64,000 bases of DNA from an uncultured Bacteroidia bacterium (lineage in GTDB: Bacteria > Bacteroidota > Bacteroidia > Bacteroidales > UBA932): assembly GCA_902781705.1 (NCBI GenBank), contig CACZKE010000008.1, positions 62,001 to 126,000 on the forward strand. The letters are read 5' to 3'. Of the stretch, positions 8,357 through 16,950 are shown piece after piece. A program made the position numbers and the translations under genes. The number at the start of each line of letters is the position of its first letter. Position 1 is the stretch's first letter. The notes below the pieces were generated by a model. The model saw only the letters and a program-made list of their open reading frames with translations, ran no database searches and was not told the origin of the DNA.

Positions 8357-10554
8357 CTATGAAAAGAATGAGAATTACGCTGCTGGCGGGGCTGGTGGCC
8401 ATGGCCTGCGCCGGCCCCCGGGCAGAGCATGTGGAATTTGTTTCCAAGGCCGATGTGCCGGTGACGCTGACGGCGCAGGACGTGACGGATTCGGTCAATG
8501 TCTGGATCGCCTACCGCCGGGATTTCGACCTGCAGGAAGTGCCGGCGTCGGTCCCAGCCCGGATTGCCGTGGACAGCAAGTACTGGCTCTGGGTCAACGG
8601 GGACCTGGTGGTCTTCGAAGGGGGGCTGAAGCGGGGACCGAACCCGAAGGGAGCGTATTTCGATGAGATCGACCTGGCTCCGTACCTGCGCAAGGGGGAG
8701 AACAAACTAGCCCTCTTGCAGTGGTATTTCGGAAAGGACGGATTCTCGCACCTGTCCAGCGGCTGTCCACAGCTGTGGTTCGACGCTCCTGCCCTTCCGG
8801 CAGGGGAGTGGCTATGCCGGGTCCATCCGGCCTATGGGATCGCCGACTGCCCGGCCCCGAACTACCGCCTTTCCGAATCCAGCCTGGGCTTTGATGCCCG
8901 GAAGGATATCGAAGGTTGGCAGACCGGAACGCTGGAAGGCTTCCAACCGGCTGTCCCTGTGGAGAATACATTGGGTGACCTGTATCTGAGGCCGATCCCG
9001 CAGTGGAAGGATTACGGGGTGAAGGAACTGACTTTCGAGGCGGTGCCCGGTGCCGATGCCGACATCGTTACCGCACCGCTTCCGCACAACATGCAGATGA
9101 CGCCTGTCCTGACCGTTTCCGATCCGGAAGGCGGCCATCGCATCCTGATTGAAACCGACCATGCGAAGGTAGTGGAGGAGTGCCTCCGGGCCGAGTACAT
9201 CACCAAACCGGGTGATCAGACCTACGAATCCCCGGGTTGGCTGAACGGAATGAAACTCAAACTTACCGTGGAGCATGGCGCCCGCGTGACCGGCCTTGCC
9301 TACCGGGAAACCGGCTACGACACCTTCGTGGAAGGCTCCTTTACCTGTGACGACGAGTTCTTCAACAAGTTCTGGGACAAAGGTTTGCGGACTATATACG
9401 TCAATGCCCGTGACAACTTCTTCGACTGCCCGGACCGCGAGCGCGGCCAGTGGTGGGGCGACATCGTCACCATCTCCGGCGAATGCTTCTACACCTATTC
9501 CACCTCCTTGCACGGACTGGTCCGCAAGGGAATCCGGGAGCTGGCCGACTGGCAGCGTCCGGACAGCATCCTGTTCTCGCCGATCCCGGGCAACTACGGG
9601 GTGGAACTTCCGTGCCAGATGCTGGCTGCCGTGGGCAAATACGGCTTCTGGAACTACTACATGAACACGGGCGACAAGGCCACGATGGAGCATGTCTATC
9701 CGGCCGTGAAACGCTACATGGCAACCTACCACGAAGGGCCGGACGGCCTGAACGAGTGGCACGACGGCGACTGGAACTGGGGTGACTGGGGCCAGGAACG
9801 GGACATGATGCTGCTCCAGAACATGTGGTACTGCCTGGCGCTGGAAGGCGTGGCCAATATCGCGGAACTGATTGGTGAGCAGGAAGATGCGAAGGCCTAT
9901 CGGGCCCGGCTCGCCTCCCTGAAGGCGGCTGTGGAGAAAGTTGCCTGGACCGGAACCTGCTATCGGCATCCGGACTATGAGGACGAGACGGACGACCGCG
10001 TCCAGGCGCTGGCCGTCCTTGCCGGCATCGCTCCGGAGGACCATTACGGCGCCATCTTCGAAACGCTTCAGAAAGAATGGCATGCCAGCCCGTACATGGA
10101 AAAGTATGTGATGGAGGCCCTCTTTGCGATCGGCCACGGCGACTATGCCCTGGAGCGCACGCGGCAGCGGTATGACTGGATGGTGAACTATCCCGATACC
10201 GACACCCTCTTCGAGCACTGGACCATCGGCCAGGGCGGGAACTGGGACGGCGGCAGTGTGAACCATGCCTGGAGCGGCGGTCCGCTGACGGTCTTCCCGA
10301 CCCGCATGTTCGGCCTGTATCCGGTCGAAGCCGGCTGGAAGCGCTTTACGGTCCGTCCGGACCCGAACATCTTCGGCGAATGCGCCCTTTCCTTCCCGAC
10401 GGTGGCAGGTACGGTTTCCGTCACCTACAGCCGGAGCGGCGGCTTTATGGAAGTCGTTGTCCCGGACGGCACGCTCGCGGAGGTTGTCCTTCCGGACTCT
10501 TCCAGCCCTGAGGTTCTCAGTCCCGGCAAGCATCGCCTGGCGCTGACCCTGTAG
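8353..10554 (+). CDS. GH78-like alpha-L-rhamnosidase lipoprotein
   Basis: 733-residue lipoprotein (LLAGLVAMAC). The start overlaps the GH3 stop as ATGA; a second ATG six bases later (8359) is equally plausible because the leader reads ATGACTATGAAA. An N-terminal carbohydrate-binding-like beta domain (about 40-170, YWLWVNGDLVVFEGG) precedes a six-hairpin barrel with the GH78-type acid region DCPDRERGQWWGD and a C-terminal beta domain (VEAGWKRFTVRP). The acid motif is divergent from the usual DCPQRDERLGWTGD, so rhamnosidase activity is probable but not certain. It fits with the three other GH78-type genes in the window. Confidence 0.75.
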   Translation: MTMKRMRITLLAGLVAMACAGPRAEHVEFVSKADVPVTLTAQDVTDSVNVWIAYRRDFDLQEVPASVPARIAVDSKYWLWVNGDLVVFEGGLKRGPNPKGAYFDEIDLAPYLRKGENKLALLQWYFGKDGFSHLSSGCPQLWFDAPALPAGEWLCRVHPAYGIADCPAPNYRLSESSLGFDARKDIEGWQTGTLEGFQPAVPVENTLGDLYLRPIPQWKDYGVKELTFEAVPGADADIVTAPLPHNMQMTPVLTVSDPEGGHRILIETDHAKVVEECLRAEYITKPGDQTYESPGWLNGMKLKLTVEHGARVTGLAYRETGYDTFVEGSFTCDDEFFNKFWDKGLRTIYVNARDNFFDCPDRERGQWWGDIVTISGECFYTYSTSLHGLVRKGIRELADWQRPDSILFSPIPGNYGVELPCQMLAAVGKYGFWNYYMNTGDKATMEHVYPAVKRYMATYHEGPDGLNEWHDGDWNWGDWGQERDMMLLQNMWYCLALEGVANIAELIGEQEDAKAYRARLASLKAAVEKVAWTGTCYRHPDYEDETDDRVQALAVLAGIAPEDHYGAIFETLQKEWHASPYMEKYVMEALFAIGHGDYALERTRQRYDWMVNYPDTDTLFEHWTIGQGGNWDGGSVNHAWSGGPLTVFPTRMFGLYPVEAGWKRFTVRPDPNIFGECALSFPTVAGTVSVTYSRSGGFMEVVVPDGTLAEVVLPDSSSPEVLSPGKHRLALTL

Positions 10555-10584
10555 CTGTCTCGTAAGTATAAGAAAATAAGAGAA

Positions 10585-11757
10585 ATGACTATGAAAAAGA
10601 TCCTCCTGTCGGTCTTGCTGCTGCTTTCGGTGCAGCTTCTTCCGGCGCAGCGATATGATGTCGCTGCCTACCTGTATCCCGCCTATGCGGCGGGCGATCC
10701 GCGCCTGAGGCCTTTCTGGCCCATGGGCATGGGCGAATGGGAAACCGTCCTCACCATGCAGCAGCGCTATCCCCGTCACGAATGGAACCGCCATCCGCTC
10801 TGGGGCTATATCAACGAGGCCGACCCGGCCGTGATGGAGATGGAAATCGACCAGGCCGTTTCGCATGGCGTGAACGTGTTCATCTTCGACTGGTACTGGT
10901 TCGACGGCCGTCCCTGGATGGAGACCACCCTCACCGACGGCTTCTTGAAAGCCCGGAACCGCGGCAAGATGCAGTTCTACCTGATGTGGGCGAACCACAA
11001 TGTCGGGAACGACTGGGATACCCGCATCTCCCATCTCTGGGAGCAGAACACCATCTACCGGGGCGGTGTGGACCGGGAGGAGTTCGAGAAGATCTGCAAG
11101 CGGAACATCGAGCTCTTCTTCAAGCAGCCCAACTATTACAAGATCGACGGCAAGCCGGTGTTCATGATCTACGAGGTGAACACCTTCATCGAGGGAATCG
11201 GGGGCGTGGACGCGGCCCGCGACGCCCTGGCCTGGTTCCGGAAGGAAGTGAAGAAGGCCGGTTTCCCGGACCTGGAGCTGCAGTTCACCATGTGGGACAG
11301 CCAGTTCAACTACAGCGGCGTGGACGAGGCCAAGGTACAGGCCGGCCGGCCCCGGGACAAATTCATCAGGAACCTCGGCTTCAACAGCATGTCCCACTAC
11401 CAGTTCTGCCACTTCATCTGGATGGATGATGACTACCAGAATATCCTGAACCGTGCCTACGAAGAGTGGGACAAGTTGGAGGCCGAATTCACCATCCCTT
11501 ACTACCCGCACGTTTCCATCGGCTGGGACAACAGTCCCCGCTTCGGCGAGAGCGCCGTGGTGAAGGAGAACACCCCGGAACGCTTCGAGGAGGCCCTCCG
11601 CCGGGCCAAGGCCTGGGTGGACGCCCGTCCCAAGATGCACAAACTAATTACCATCAACTCTTGGAACGAATGGACGGAAACCAGCTACCTGCAGCCGGAT
11701 GACGTGTATGGCTACGGCTACCTGGATGCCGTGAAGCATGTTTTCGTGGAACAATGA
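10585..11757 (+). CDS. Secreted WbsX-like / GH99-like protein
   Basis: 390 residues with a type I signal peptide ending near LLPAQ, so periplasmic. The body matches the WbsX family (Pfam PF14307), usually named a glycosyltransferase from O-antigen clusters but with a GH99-like TIM barrel. Visible marks are AAYLYPAY, WGYINEADPAVMEMEIDQA, NVFIFDWYWFDGRPW and the late INSWNEWTETSYLQPD, whose Glu362 sits in the conserved NEW motif. A signal peptide and a setting among glycosidases argue for hydrolysis rather than sugar transfer. The start ATGACTATGAAA repeats the leader of the preceding GH78-like gene; the second ATG (10591) is possible. Substrate unknown. Confidence 0.7.
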   Translation: MTMKKILLSVLLLLSVQLLPAQRYDVAAYLYPAYAAGDPRLRPFWPMGMGEWETVLTMQQRYPRHEWNRHPLWGYINEADPAVMEMEIDQAVSHGVNVFIFDWYWFDGRPWMETTLTDGFLKARNRGKMQFYLMWANHNVGNDWDTRISHLWEQNTIYRGGVDREEFEKICKRNIELFFKQPNYYKIDGKPVFMIYEVNTFIEGIGGVDAARDALAWFRKEVKKAGFPDLELQFTMWDSQFNYSGVDEAKVQAGRPRDKFIRNLGFNSMSHYQFCHFIWMDDDYQNILNRAYEEWDKLEAEFTIPYYPHVSIGWDNSPRFGESAVVKENTPERFEEALRRAKAWVDARPKMHKLITINSWNEWTETSYLQPDDVYGYGYLDAVKHVFVEQ

Positions 11758-11803
11758 CGGAGGCAGCAGGATGGACAGGGTTTATTTTGGACAGACGTTA
11801 TAA

Positions 11804-11809
11804 AAGGAG
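11804..11809 (+). promoter_or_regulatory. Shine-Dalgarno-like AAGGAG before the GH-D/GH43 fusion
   Basis: AAGGAG lies six bases before the ATG at 11816. Strong purine-rich ribosome sites are scarce in Bacteroidetes and in this window, so it supports this start. A one-mismatch -7 box (TTATTTTG, 11782-11789) lies just upstream in the same 58-base gap. Confidence 0.45.
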
Positions 11810-11815
11810 CATCCT

Positions 11816-14800
11816 ATGAACAGGTTTTCATCCTTGCTTGTCGGCCTGGCCGTTCTGGCCGCCTGCGCCCCGAAAACACAAAAGTGCAATCTGGTTCCGG
11901 AGACGCCTTCCGAGGCCCCGGATTACCTTTGTACCTGGAACCTCCAGTGTTACCGGTCCAACCAGGACGGCCCCGTGAAGAACCGGGCCGAGATGGTGGA
12001 GGAGAATTTCTTCGGCGACGGCCCCTGTCAGGGCTGGGCGTCCCTGTATCCGGCCATCCGGGAAGACTTGTTCCTGGTGCTGGACGATTCCTGGGACATC
12101 CCGAGGGACATGAACGAGCGGGGTGGTAATCCTTATTTCGGGACTGTGCGGCTGGATACGACGCGCTTCCCTTCCTTCAAGGGGGATCCTGCGCAGCGCC
12201 TGAAAGCCCTCTCCGACCGCTTCACCGGCCTGGGCTGGAAAGGCCTCGGAGGCTGGATTTGTGCGGAGAAGGCCCGGACGGACCTGGCTGTCCCGGACAG
12301 TGTCTATTGGCCGGAACGGCTTCGGGAAGCGCAGGAAGCGGGAATCCGGTACTGGAAAGTGGACTGGGGGGAGAAGCAGGGGAGCGCGGAGTGGAGGCGG
12401 CAGCTCACGCAGTGGGGCCGGGAATATGCTCCCGACCTGATTATCGAGCACGCCATGAATCCGGAATTCATCGGCTTCAGTGACACCTACCGCACCTATG
12501 ATGTGGAGAATATCACCGCCCAGACGGTGACGATAGACCGGGTGGCCCAATATCTTGCTTATGCTCCGGAGGCACCGGCCCGGGGTATCATCAACTGCGA
12601 GGACGAGCCTTACATCGCCGCGGGCCTCGGCTGCGCCATCGGCATCATGCGGCATCCCTTCACGGGCGCCCTCCCTTCCGGCCGGGCCGACATCGGCTTA
12701 CCGGAAAGCGGCCGCAACCTGAAACGCCGTCTGGACGAGGTGGTCCGCGGCGTGCGCTGGCACCGGATTGCCCTGCCTTTTGCTTCCGACGGCAGCTCCT
12801 TCTCGGTGGACACCCTTATCCTGGAGGACGGCTGGATTTATGCCTATGACGAGAGTTGGATCTCTCACGAGGTAGGCGATACCGTTCGGGTGTCCGCTCC
12901 CGCCCGGGTGAGCCGGAACATGCCGCTCCCGAAGGTGGGGTCCTCTGACCCGGCGCGTCCCTTCGTCCTGGCCAGCCGCTATCCTGGCGGTGCGGTCGCC
13001 GTCGCTACGGTGGGCCGCTCCCTGGGCCGCGAATACGTCCTGCAGGAGGTGCCGGTGGAGATCGAGGTCCCTGACCTGGAGTCTCCCGTGGGCATTTTCG
13101 GCCGATACGAAAGCCTGACGCTTCGCTATCCCTATGCCCTGGGAAAGGTAAAGGTGCTGGCGCAGGACTTGGCCGCCCGTGAGGCGGTGGACATCACCGC
13201 CCGCGTAAAAGTGGAAGGAAACAAGATCACGGTCCCCGGAGTTGTGATTGCCGAGGTGGGCCTTTTTGCCGCTACCGAAGGCGATGTCTCCGATCCGGGC
13301 CTGGTCCTTTCCGTGCAGCGGCTTCCCGGCAACGACGGGCCCAAGGCCGCCTGGGGCGACACGGAGGACGGTTATTACCGGAATCCGGTTCTTCTGGCCG
13401 ACTATTCCGACCCCGATGCCATCCGCGTCGGCGACCGCTATTACATGGTCGCTTCGGATTTCCATTTCATGGGGATGCAGGTGCTGGAATCGGCCGACCT
13501 GGTGAACTGGAAGATCATCTCCCAGATTTATTCCCGGCTGGACTATCCGGGCTGGGATGCGAACGAACATTATGCCGGAGGTTCCTGGGCTCCCAGCATC
13601 CGGTGGCACGACGGGCTGTTCTATGTCTATTTCTGCACGCCCGACGAAGGCCTGTTCATGAGCACCGCCTCCGACCCGGCCGGTCCCTGGGCCCCGCTTC
13701 ACTGCGTGAAGGCTGCCTGGCACTGGGAGGACCCCTGCCCGTTCTGGGACGAGGACGGCCAGGCCTATCTGGGGCACAGCCTCTGGGGAGCCGGCCCCAT
13801 CATCATCCATAGGATGTCGCCGGACGGCCGCGAGCTGCTGGACGAGGGCGTGACGGTGTATCGGGGGCCTGTTGCGGAGGGAACCAAAATCCACAAGTGG
13901 AACGGCCTGTATTACATGAGCATCCCGGAAGGCGGGGTGGGGGGAGGCTGGCAGACCGTCCTCCGTTCCAGGGATATCTACGGCCCTTATGAACGGAAGG
14001 TGGTGCTGGAGACGGGATCTACCCGGATCAACGGTCCTCACCAGGGCGCCATCGTGGATACCCCGGAAGACGAATGGTGGTTCCTCCATTTCCAGGAGCG
14101 GAGTCCGCTGGGCCGCGTGGTCCATCTCCAGCCCATGCGCTGGGAAGACGGCTGGCCGGTCATGGGCGAGGATTTCGACGGGAACGGGATCGGGGAACCG
14201 GTCGCTTGCTGGAAAAAGCCTGCCGTCGCGGCCCAGACCGGCAAACGGATGCTTCCCGCTTCGTCGGACGACTTCCGCGGAGAGAGACCCGGACTCCAGT
14301 GGCAGTTCAACCACAATCCGCAGGATGACGGATGGTCGGTTACCCGCCGGAAAGGATTCTTCGCCATCGACGGGCTGCAGGCCGATTCTTTCTGGAAAGC
14401 CCGGAACACCCTTACCCAGAAGCTGATGGGCTACAGGGGCACTTATACGGTCGGAATGGATCTGTCCGACTTGGCCGACGGACAGAAAGCCGGTCTGGCC
14501 TGCATGGGCGCCAGCAACTACTGCGTGGGCATCCGGCAAGGTTCCGGCCAGCGGGAACTCTTCCTGGAAAAGGACGGAGCGGTGCTGGATTCCCTGTCCC
14601 TGAAAGCGGAGGAGGTCTGGCTGCGCCTTTCTTTTGACGCGGAAGTCCGGGAAGGGGGCTTCTCCTTCCTGTACAGCCTGGACGGAAAGCGCTTCGATCG
14701 CTTCGGGGAGGCCTTCGCCGCCCGCAACGGTTATTGGAACGGTGCCCGCCCGGCACTGTTCAGTTACAATACGGAAAGAAAGGGCGGCACGGCCTGGTTC

Positions 14801-14830
14801 CGGGATTTCGTGTACGTCGAAGAGAAATGA
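11816..14830 (+). CDS. Fusion lipoprotein: clan GH-D-like barrel + GH43 (subfamily 12-like)
   Basis: 1004-residue lipoprotein (GLAVLAAC). Residues about 35-400 look like a GH27/GH36 (clan GH-D) TIM barrel: LVLDDSWDIP, GLGWKGLGGWICAEKA and RYWKVDWGEKQG, in which Asp183 would be the nucleophile. A beta domain follows to about 515. Residues about 520-790 are a GH43 five-bladed propeller: LLADYSDPDAIRVGDRYYMV (Asp532 base), AWHWEDPCPFWDEDGQ and VAEGTKIHKWNGLYYMSIPE. The C-terminal 200 residues resemble the concanavalin-like GH43_C2 beta-sandwich. GH43 of this type removes xylosyl or arabinofuranosyl units, while GH-D barrels cleave alpha-galactosides or related sugars; a bifunctional side-chain enzyme is my inference. 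No frameshift or stop separates the halves. Confidence 0.82.
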   Translation: MNRFSSLLVGLAVLAACAPKTQKCNLVPETPSEAPDYLCTWNLQCYRSNQDGPVKNRAEMVEENFFGDGPCQGWASLYPAIREDLFLVLDDSWDIPRDMNERGGNPYFGTVRLDTTRFPSFKGDPAQRLKALSDRFTGLGWKGLGGWICAEKARTDLAVPDSVYWPERLREAQEAGIRYWKVDWGEKQGSAEWRRQLTQWGREYAPDLIIEHAMNPEFIGFSDTYRTYDVENITAQTVTIDRVAQYLAYAPEAPARGIINCEDEPYIAAGLGCAIGIMRHPFTGALPSGRADIGLPESGRNLKRRLDEVVRGVRWHRIALPFASDGSSFSVDTLILEDGWIYAYDESWISHEVGDTVRVSAPARVSRNMPLPKVGSSDPARPFVLASRYPGGAVAVATVGRSLGREYVLQEVPVEIEVPDLESPVGIFGRYESLTLRYPYALGKVKVLAQDLAAREAVDITARVKVEGNKITVPGVVIAEVGLFAATEGDVSDPGLVLSVQRLPGNDGPKAAWGDTEDGYYRNPVLLADYSDPDAIRVGDRYYMVASDFHFMGMQVLESADLVNWKIISQIYSRLDYPGWDANEHYAGGSWAPSIRWHDGLFYVYFCTPDEGLFMSTASDPAGPWAPLHCVKAAWHWEDPCPFWDEDGQAYLGHSLWGAGPIIIHRMSPDGRELLDEGVTVYRGPVAEGTKIHKWNGLYYMSIPEGGVGGGWQTVLRSRDIYGPYERKVVLETGSTRINGPHQGAIVDTPEDEWWFLHFQERSPLGRVVHLQPMRWEDGWPVMGEDFDGNGIGEPVACWKKPAVAAQTGKRMLPASSDDFRGERPGLQWQFNHNPQDDGWSVTRRKGFFAIDGLQADSFWKARNTLTQKLMGYRGTYTVGMDLSDLADGQKAGLACMGASNYCVGIRQGSGQRELFLEKDGAVLDSLSLKAEEVWLRLSFDAEVREGGFSFLYSLDGKRFDRFGEAFAARNGYWNGARPALFSYNTERKGGTAWFRDFVYVEEK

Positions 14831-15055
14831 TGCCTATGGTGTGTGACAAAAAGCGTTTTTGGATCGTCGCCCTGGCCCTCCTGGCCGCCGTCTCCTGCGG
14901 ACGGAAGGCGACGGATACCGATGTCCTGGCGGAGCAGTTTTCCCAGCCGCCCATGGCGTACCGGCCCTATGTATGGTGGCATTGGATGGGCTCCAACTTC
15001 TCCAAGGAAGGCAGCCGGCCTGGTGGGCCCGGTGCAGCTGATGACCTATGAATAA
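14827..15055 (+). pseudogene. GH106 relic: both ends kept, middle deleted
   Basis: An ATG overlapping the previous stop opens a 74-codon frame: a lipoprotein signal (LALLAAVSC) followed by PPMAYRPYVWWHWMGSNFSK, nearly identical to the N-terminus of the intact GH106 at 42922. After SKEG the similarity ends. In the frame shifted by one base, the next codons read AAGLVGPVQLMTYE and a TAA at 15053-15055, matching the C-terminus of the intact gene (PAGLTGPVTLSFYGKID). About 700 codons are therefore missing and the joint is out of frame. The parent sequences share GCA at the joint (from the intact copy: aaggaagGCA and ctGCAgccgg), suggesting a microhomology deletion. The next gene begins within the relic's end. 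Confidence 0.85.
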
Positions 15056-15065
15056 ACACTTGACT

Positions 15066-16946
15066 ATGAGAATGATCCGATTAGTTATTCCCTTTATTTC
15101 CGTTCTGTTCCTGTTGCTTTCCTGCAGCCGGGGACCGGTATCCGACCCCTCCGACCTGATGAGTGACACCTGGGTGGCGACGGATGCCCTGGGACGGCAG
15201 ATGCCGTCCCAGGAAGCCGTGGGCCCTGTCAAGGACGGACGGCATTTCACCGGTATTTTCTACATCACTTGGCACGGCGCCGGGAACCACAACCTGCCCG
15301 GCCCCTATACGGACGTGACCAAAATCCTGGCGGAGGATCCCTCGGCCCGGCTGGATGCCCGTCACCCGCTCTGGAAATACGGCAGCTATCACTGGGGCGA
15401 ACCGGAGGCCGGCTATTTCCTGAGCCAGGATACCTGGCTCATGCGCCGGGACCTGTCCATGCTGCAGGATGCCGGCATCGACGTCCTCATCCTGGACGTC
15501 ACCAACGGGGTGTGCTACTGGGACGAGTGGGAGTTGCTTTTCACCACGATGGAGAAGATGCGGGAAGAGGGCAACCGGACGCCGCAGTTCACCTTCTGGT
15601 CCTACAACAACGGTCCGGTCCGGGTGGTGAAGGAGCTCTACGAGCGTTATTACAAGCCGGAAAAGTACAAGGACCTGTGGTTCCAGTGGGACGGAAAACC
15701 CCTGCTCCTGTACAATGCCGACCCCTCCTATGACGCCAACGGAAACTATGTGGCCGGACCTTCGGACTATCCTGCGGAGATCTTCGATTTCTTCACCCTG
15801 AGGAACATGTGGTGGGGCTATTATACCTGGGGAGTCGAGCATGAGCATTCCGAGGCGCCCCGGTATGTCGGCACGGAGGACAACTGGAGTTTCGGCTACA
15901 GCATGGATGACGAGCGGGTCAAGCAGTTGAAGCCCGAAGAGCTGGCTTCCAAGCACTTGGGGAAGGTGGAGGAATGCGCCGTCACCCCCGCCCAGCATTC
16001 GTTGGGGATGGCCGGCCGTCCGATGGGCGTCGGCAAGTCCTGGACCCGGGCGGCCGGAGAACCGGCACTGAATGAACGGGACCTTCCGGACGGCGACCTT
16101 CCGGGCCGCGGCCTGTATTTCCAGGAACGCTGGGAGGATGCCCTGGCCGTGGACCCTCCTTTCATCTACATCAACGACTGGAACGAATGGACGGCCGGGA
16201 AGTACAATTTCGGGGACACCTGGTTCCTGGGCCGGGAGAACAGCCCGTTCGCCTTCGTGGACCAGTACAATGCCGAGTTCAACCGGACCATCCAGCCCAT
16301 GAAGGGCGGCTATACGGACAATTACTACATGCAGATGGCACAGAACATCCGGCGCTACAAGGGCGCCCGCCCCATCCCGGTGAACACGGGATACCGGAGA
16401 ATCCGGATCGACGGCGCGTTCGGGGACTGGGACCGCGTCAAGGTGAGCTACCGGGATACGCGCGGAGACACCGCCTGGCGGGATGCCGACGGCTATGCCG
16501 GCCTGCATTATACGGACACTTCCGGCCGCAACGACATCGTGGAGGCCAAGGTCGCCCTGGATCGGAAAGGGAACGTGAACTTCTACGTGATGACGACGGC
16601 CGATATCACCGCTCCCGAAGGGGCGGACTGGATGCTGCTCCTTGTGGATGCCGACCAGGATGCTTCCACGGGCTGGCACGGATATGATTTCGTGGTGAAC
16701 CGCGAACCCGGCAAGCTCATGGCCCGTTCCGGGGAGGAATGGGTGCCCGTCGTCGATGTCTGCTATGCCGTTTCCGGGAACAGGCTGGAGCTTTCCCTCC
16801 CTGCCGGTGCGCTGCATCTGGAAGCCGGTGCCGGATTCGATTTCAAGTGGGCCGACCACTGCGGCGCGCTGGAGGATCCGATGTTCCTCCAGGGCGACGC
16901 GGCTCCCAACCGCCGTTTCAATTATCGCTTTATCTGGAAACGCTGA
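15066..16946 (+). CDS. GH71/99-like lipoprotein with C-terminal beta-sandwich
   Basis: 626 residues from ATG 15066 (an upstream in-frame ATG at 15048 would add six residues); lipoprotein signal ISVLFLLLSC. Residues about 50-400 resemble GH71/GH99-like TIM-barrel proteins: FTGIFYITWHGAGNHN, AGIDVLILDVTNGVCYWDEW, FTFWSYNNGP and INDWNEWTAGKYNF, whose Glu374 matches the NEW motif of the WbsX-like protein at 10585. Residues about 445-626 form a separate beta-sandwich like the CBM9/DOMON family (RRIRIDGAFGDWDRV, LLLVDADQDASTGWHGYDF), probably a carbohydrate-binding domain. The four-base gap to the next gene implies co-transcription. Likely an endo-acting glycosidase, but I know of no characterised close relative. 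Confidence 0.65.
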   Translation: MRMIRLVIPFISVLFLLLSCSRGPVSDPSDLMSDTWVATDALGRQMPSQEAVGPVKDGRHFTGIFYITWHGAGNHNLPGPYTDVTKILAEDPSARLDARHPLWKYGSYHWGEPEAGYFLSQDTWLMRRDLSMLQDAGIDVLILDVTNGVCYWDEWELLFTTMEKMREEGNRTPQFTFWSYNNGPVRVVKELYERYYKPEKYKDLWFQWDGKPLLLYNADPSYDANGNYVAGPSDYPAEIFDFFTLRNMWWGYYTWGVEHEHSEAPRYVGTEDNWSFGYSMDDERVKQLKPEELASKHLGKVEECAVTPAQHSLGMAGRPMGVGKSWTRAAGEPALNERDLPDGDLPGRGLYFQERWEDALAVDPPFIYINDWNEWTAGKYNFGDTWFLGRENSPFAFVDQYNAEFNRTIQPMKGGYTDNYYMQMAQNIRRYKGARPIPVNTGYRRIRIDGAFGDWDRVKVSYRDTRGDTAWRDADGYAGLHYTDTSGRNDIVEAKVALDRKGNVNFYVMTTADITAPEGADWMLLLVDADQDASTGWHGYDFVVNREPGKLMARSGEEWVPVVDVCYAVSGNRLELSLPAGALHLEAGAGFDFKWADHCGALEDPMFLQGDAAPNRRFNYRFIWKR

Positions 16947-16950
16947 TGCC

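Noticed and set aside
10585..11757. Reading of the WbsX-like protein as an O-antigen glycosyltransferase
   Set aside because: It has a signal peptide and no polysaccharide-synthesis neighbours; a periplasmic hydrolase is more consistent.
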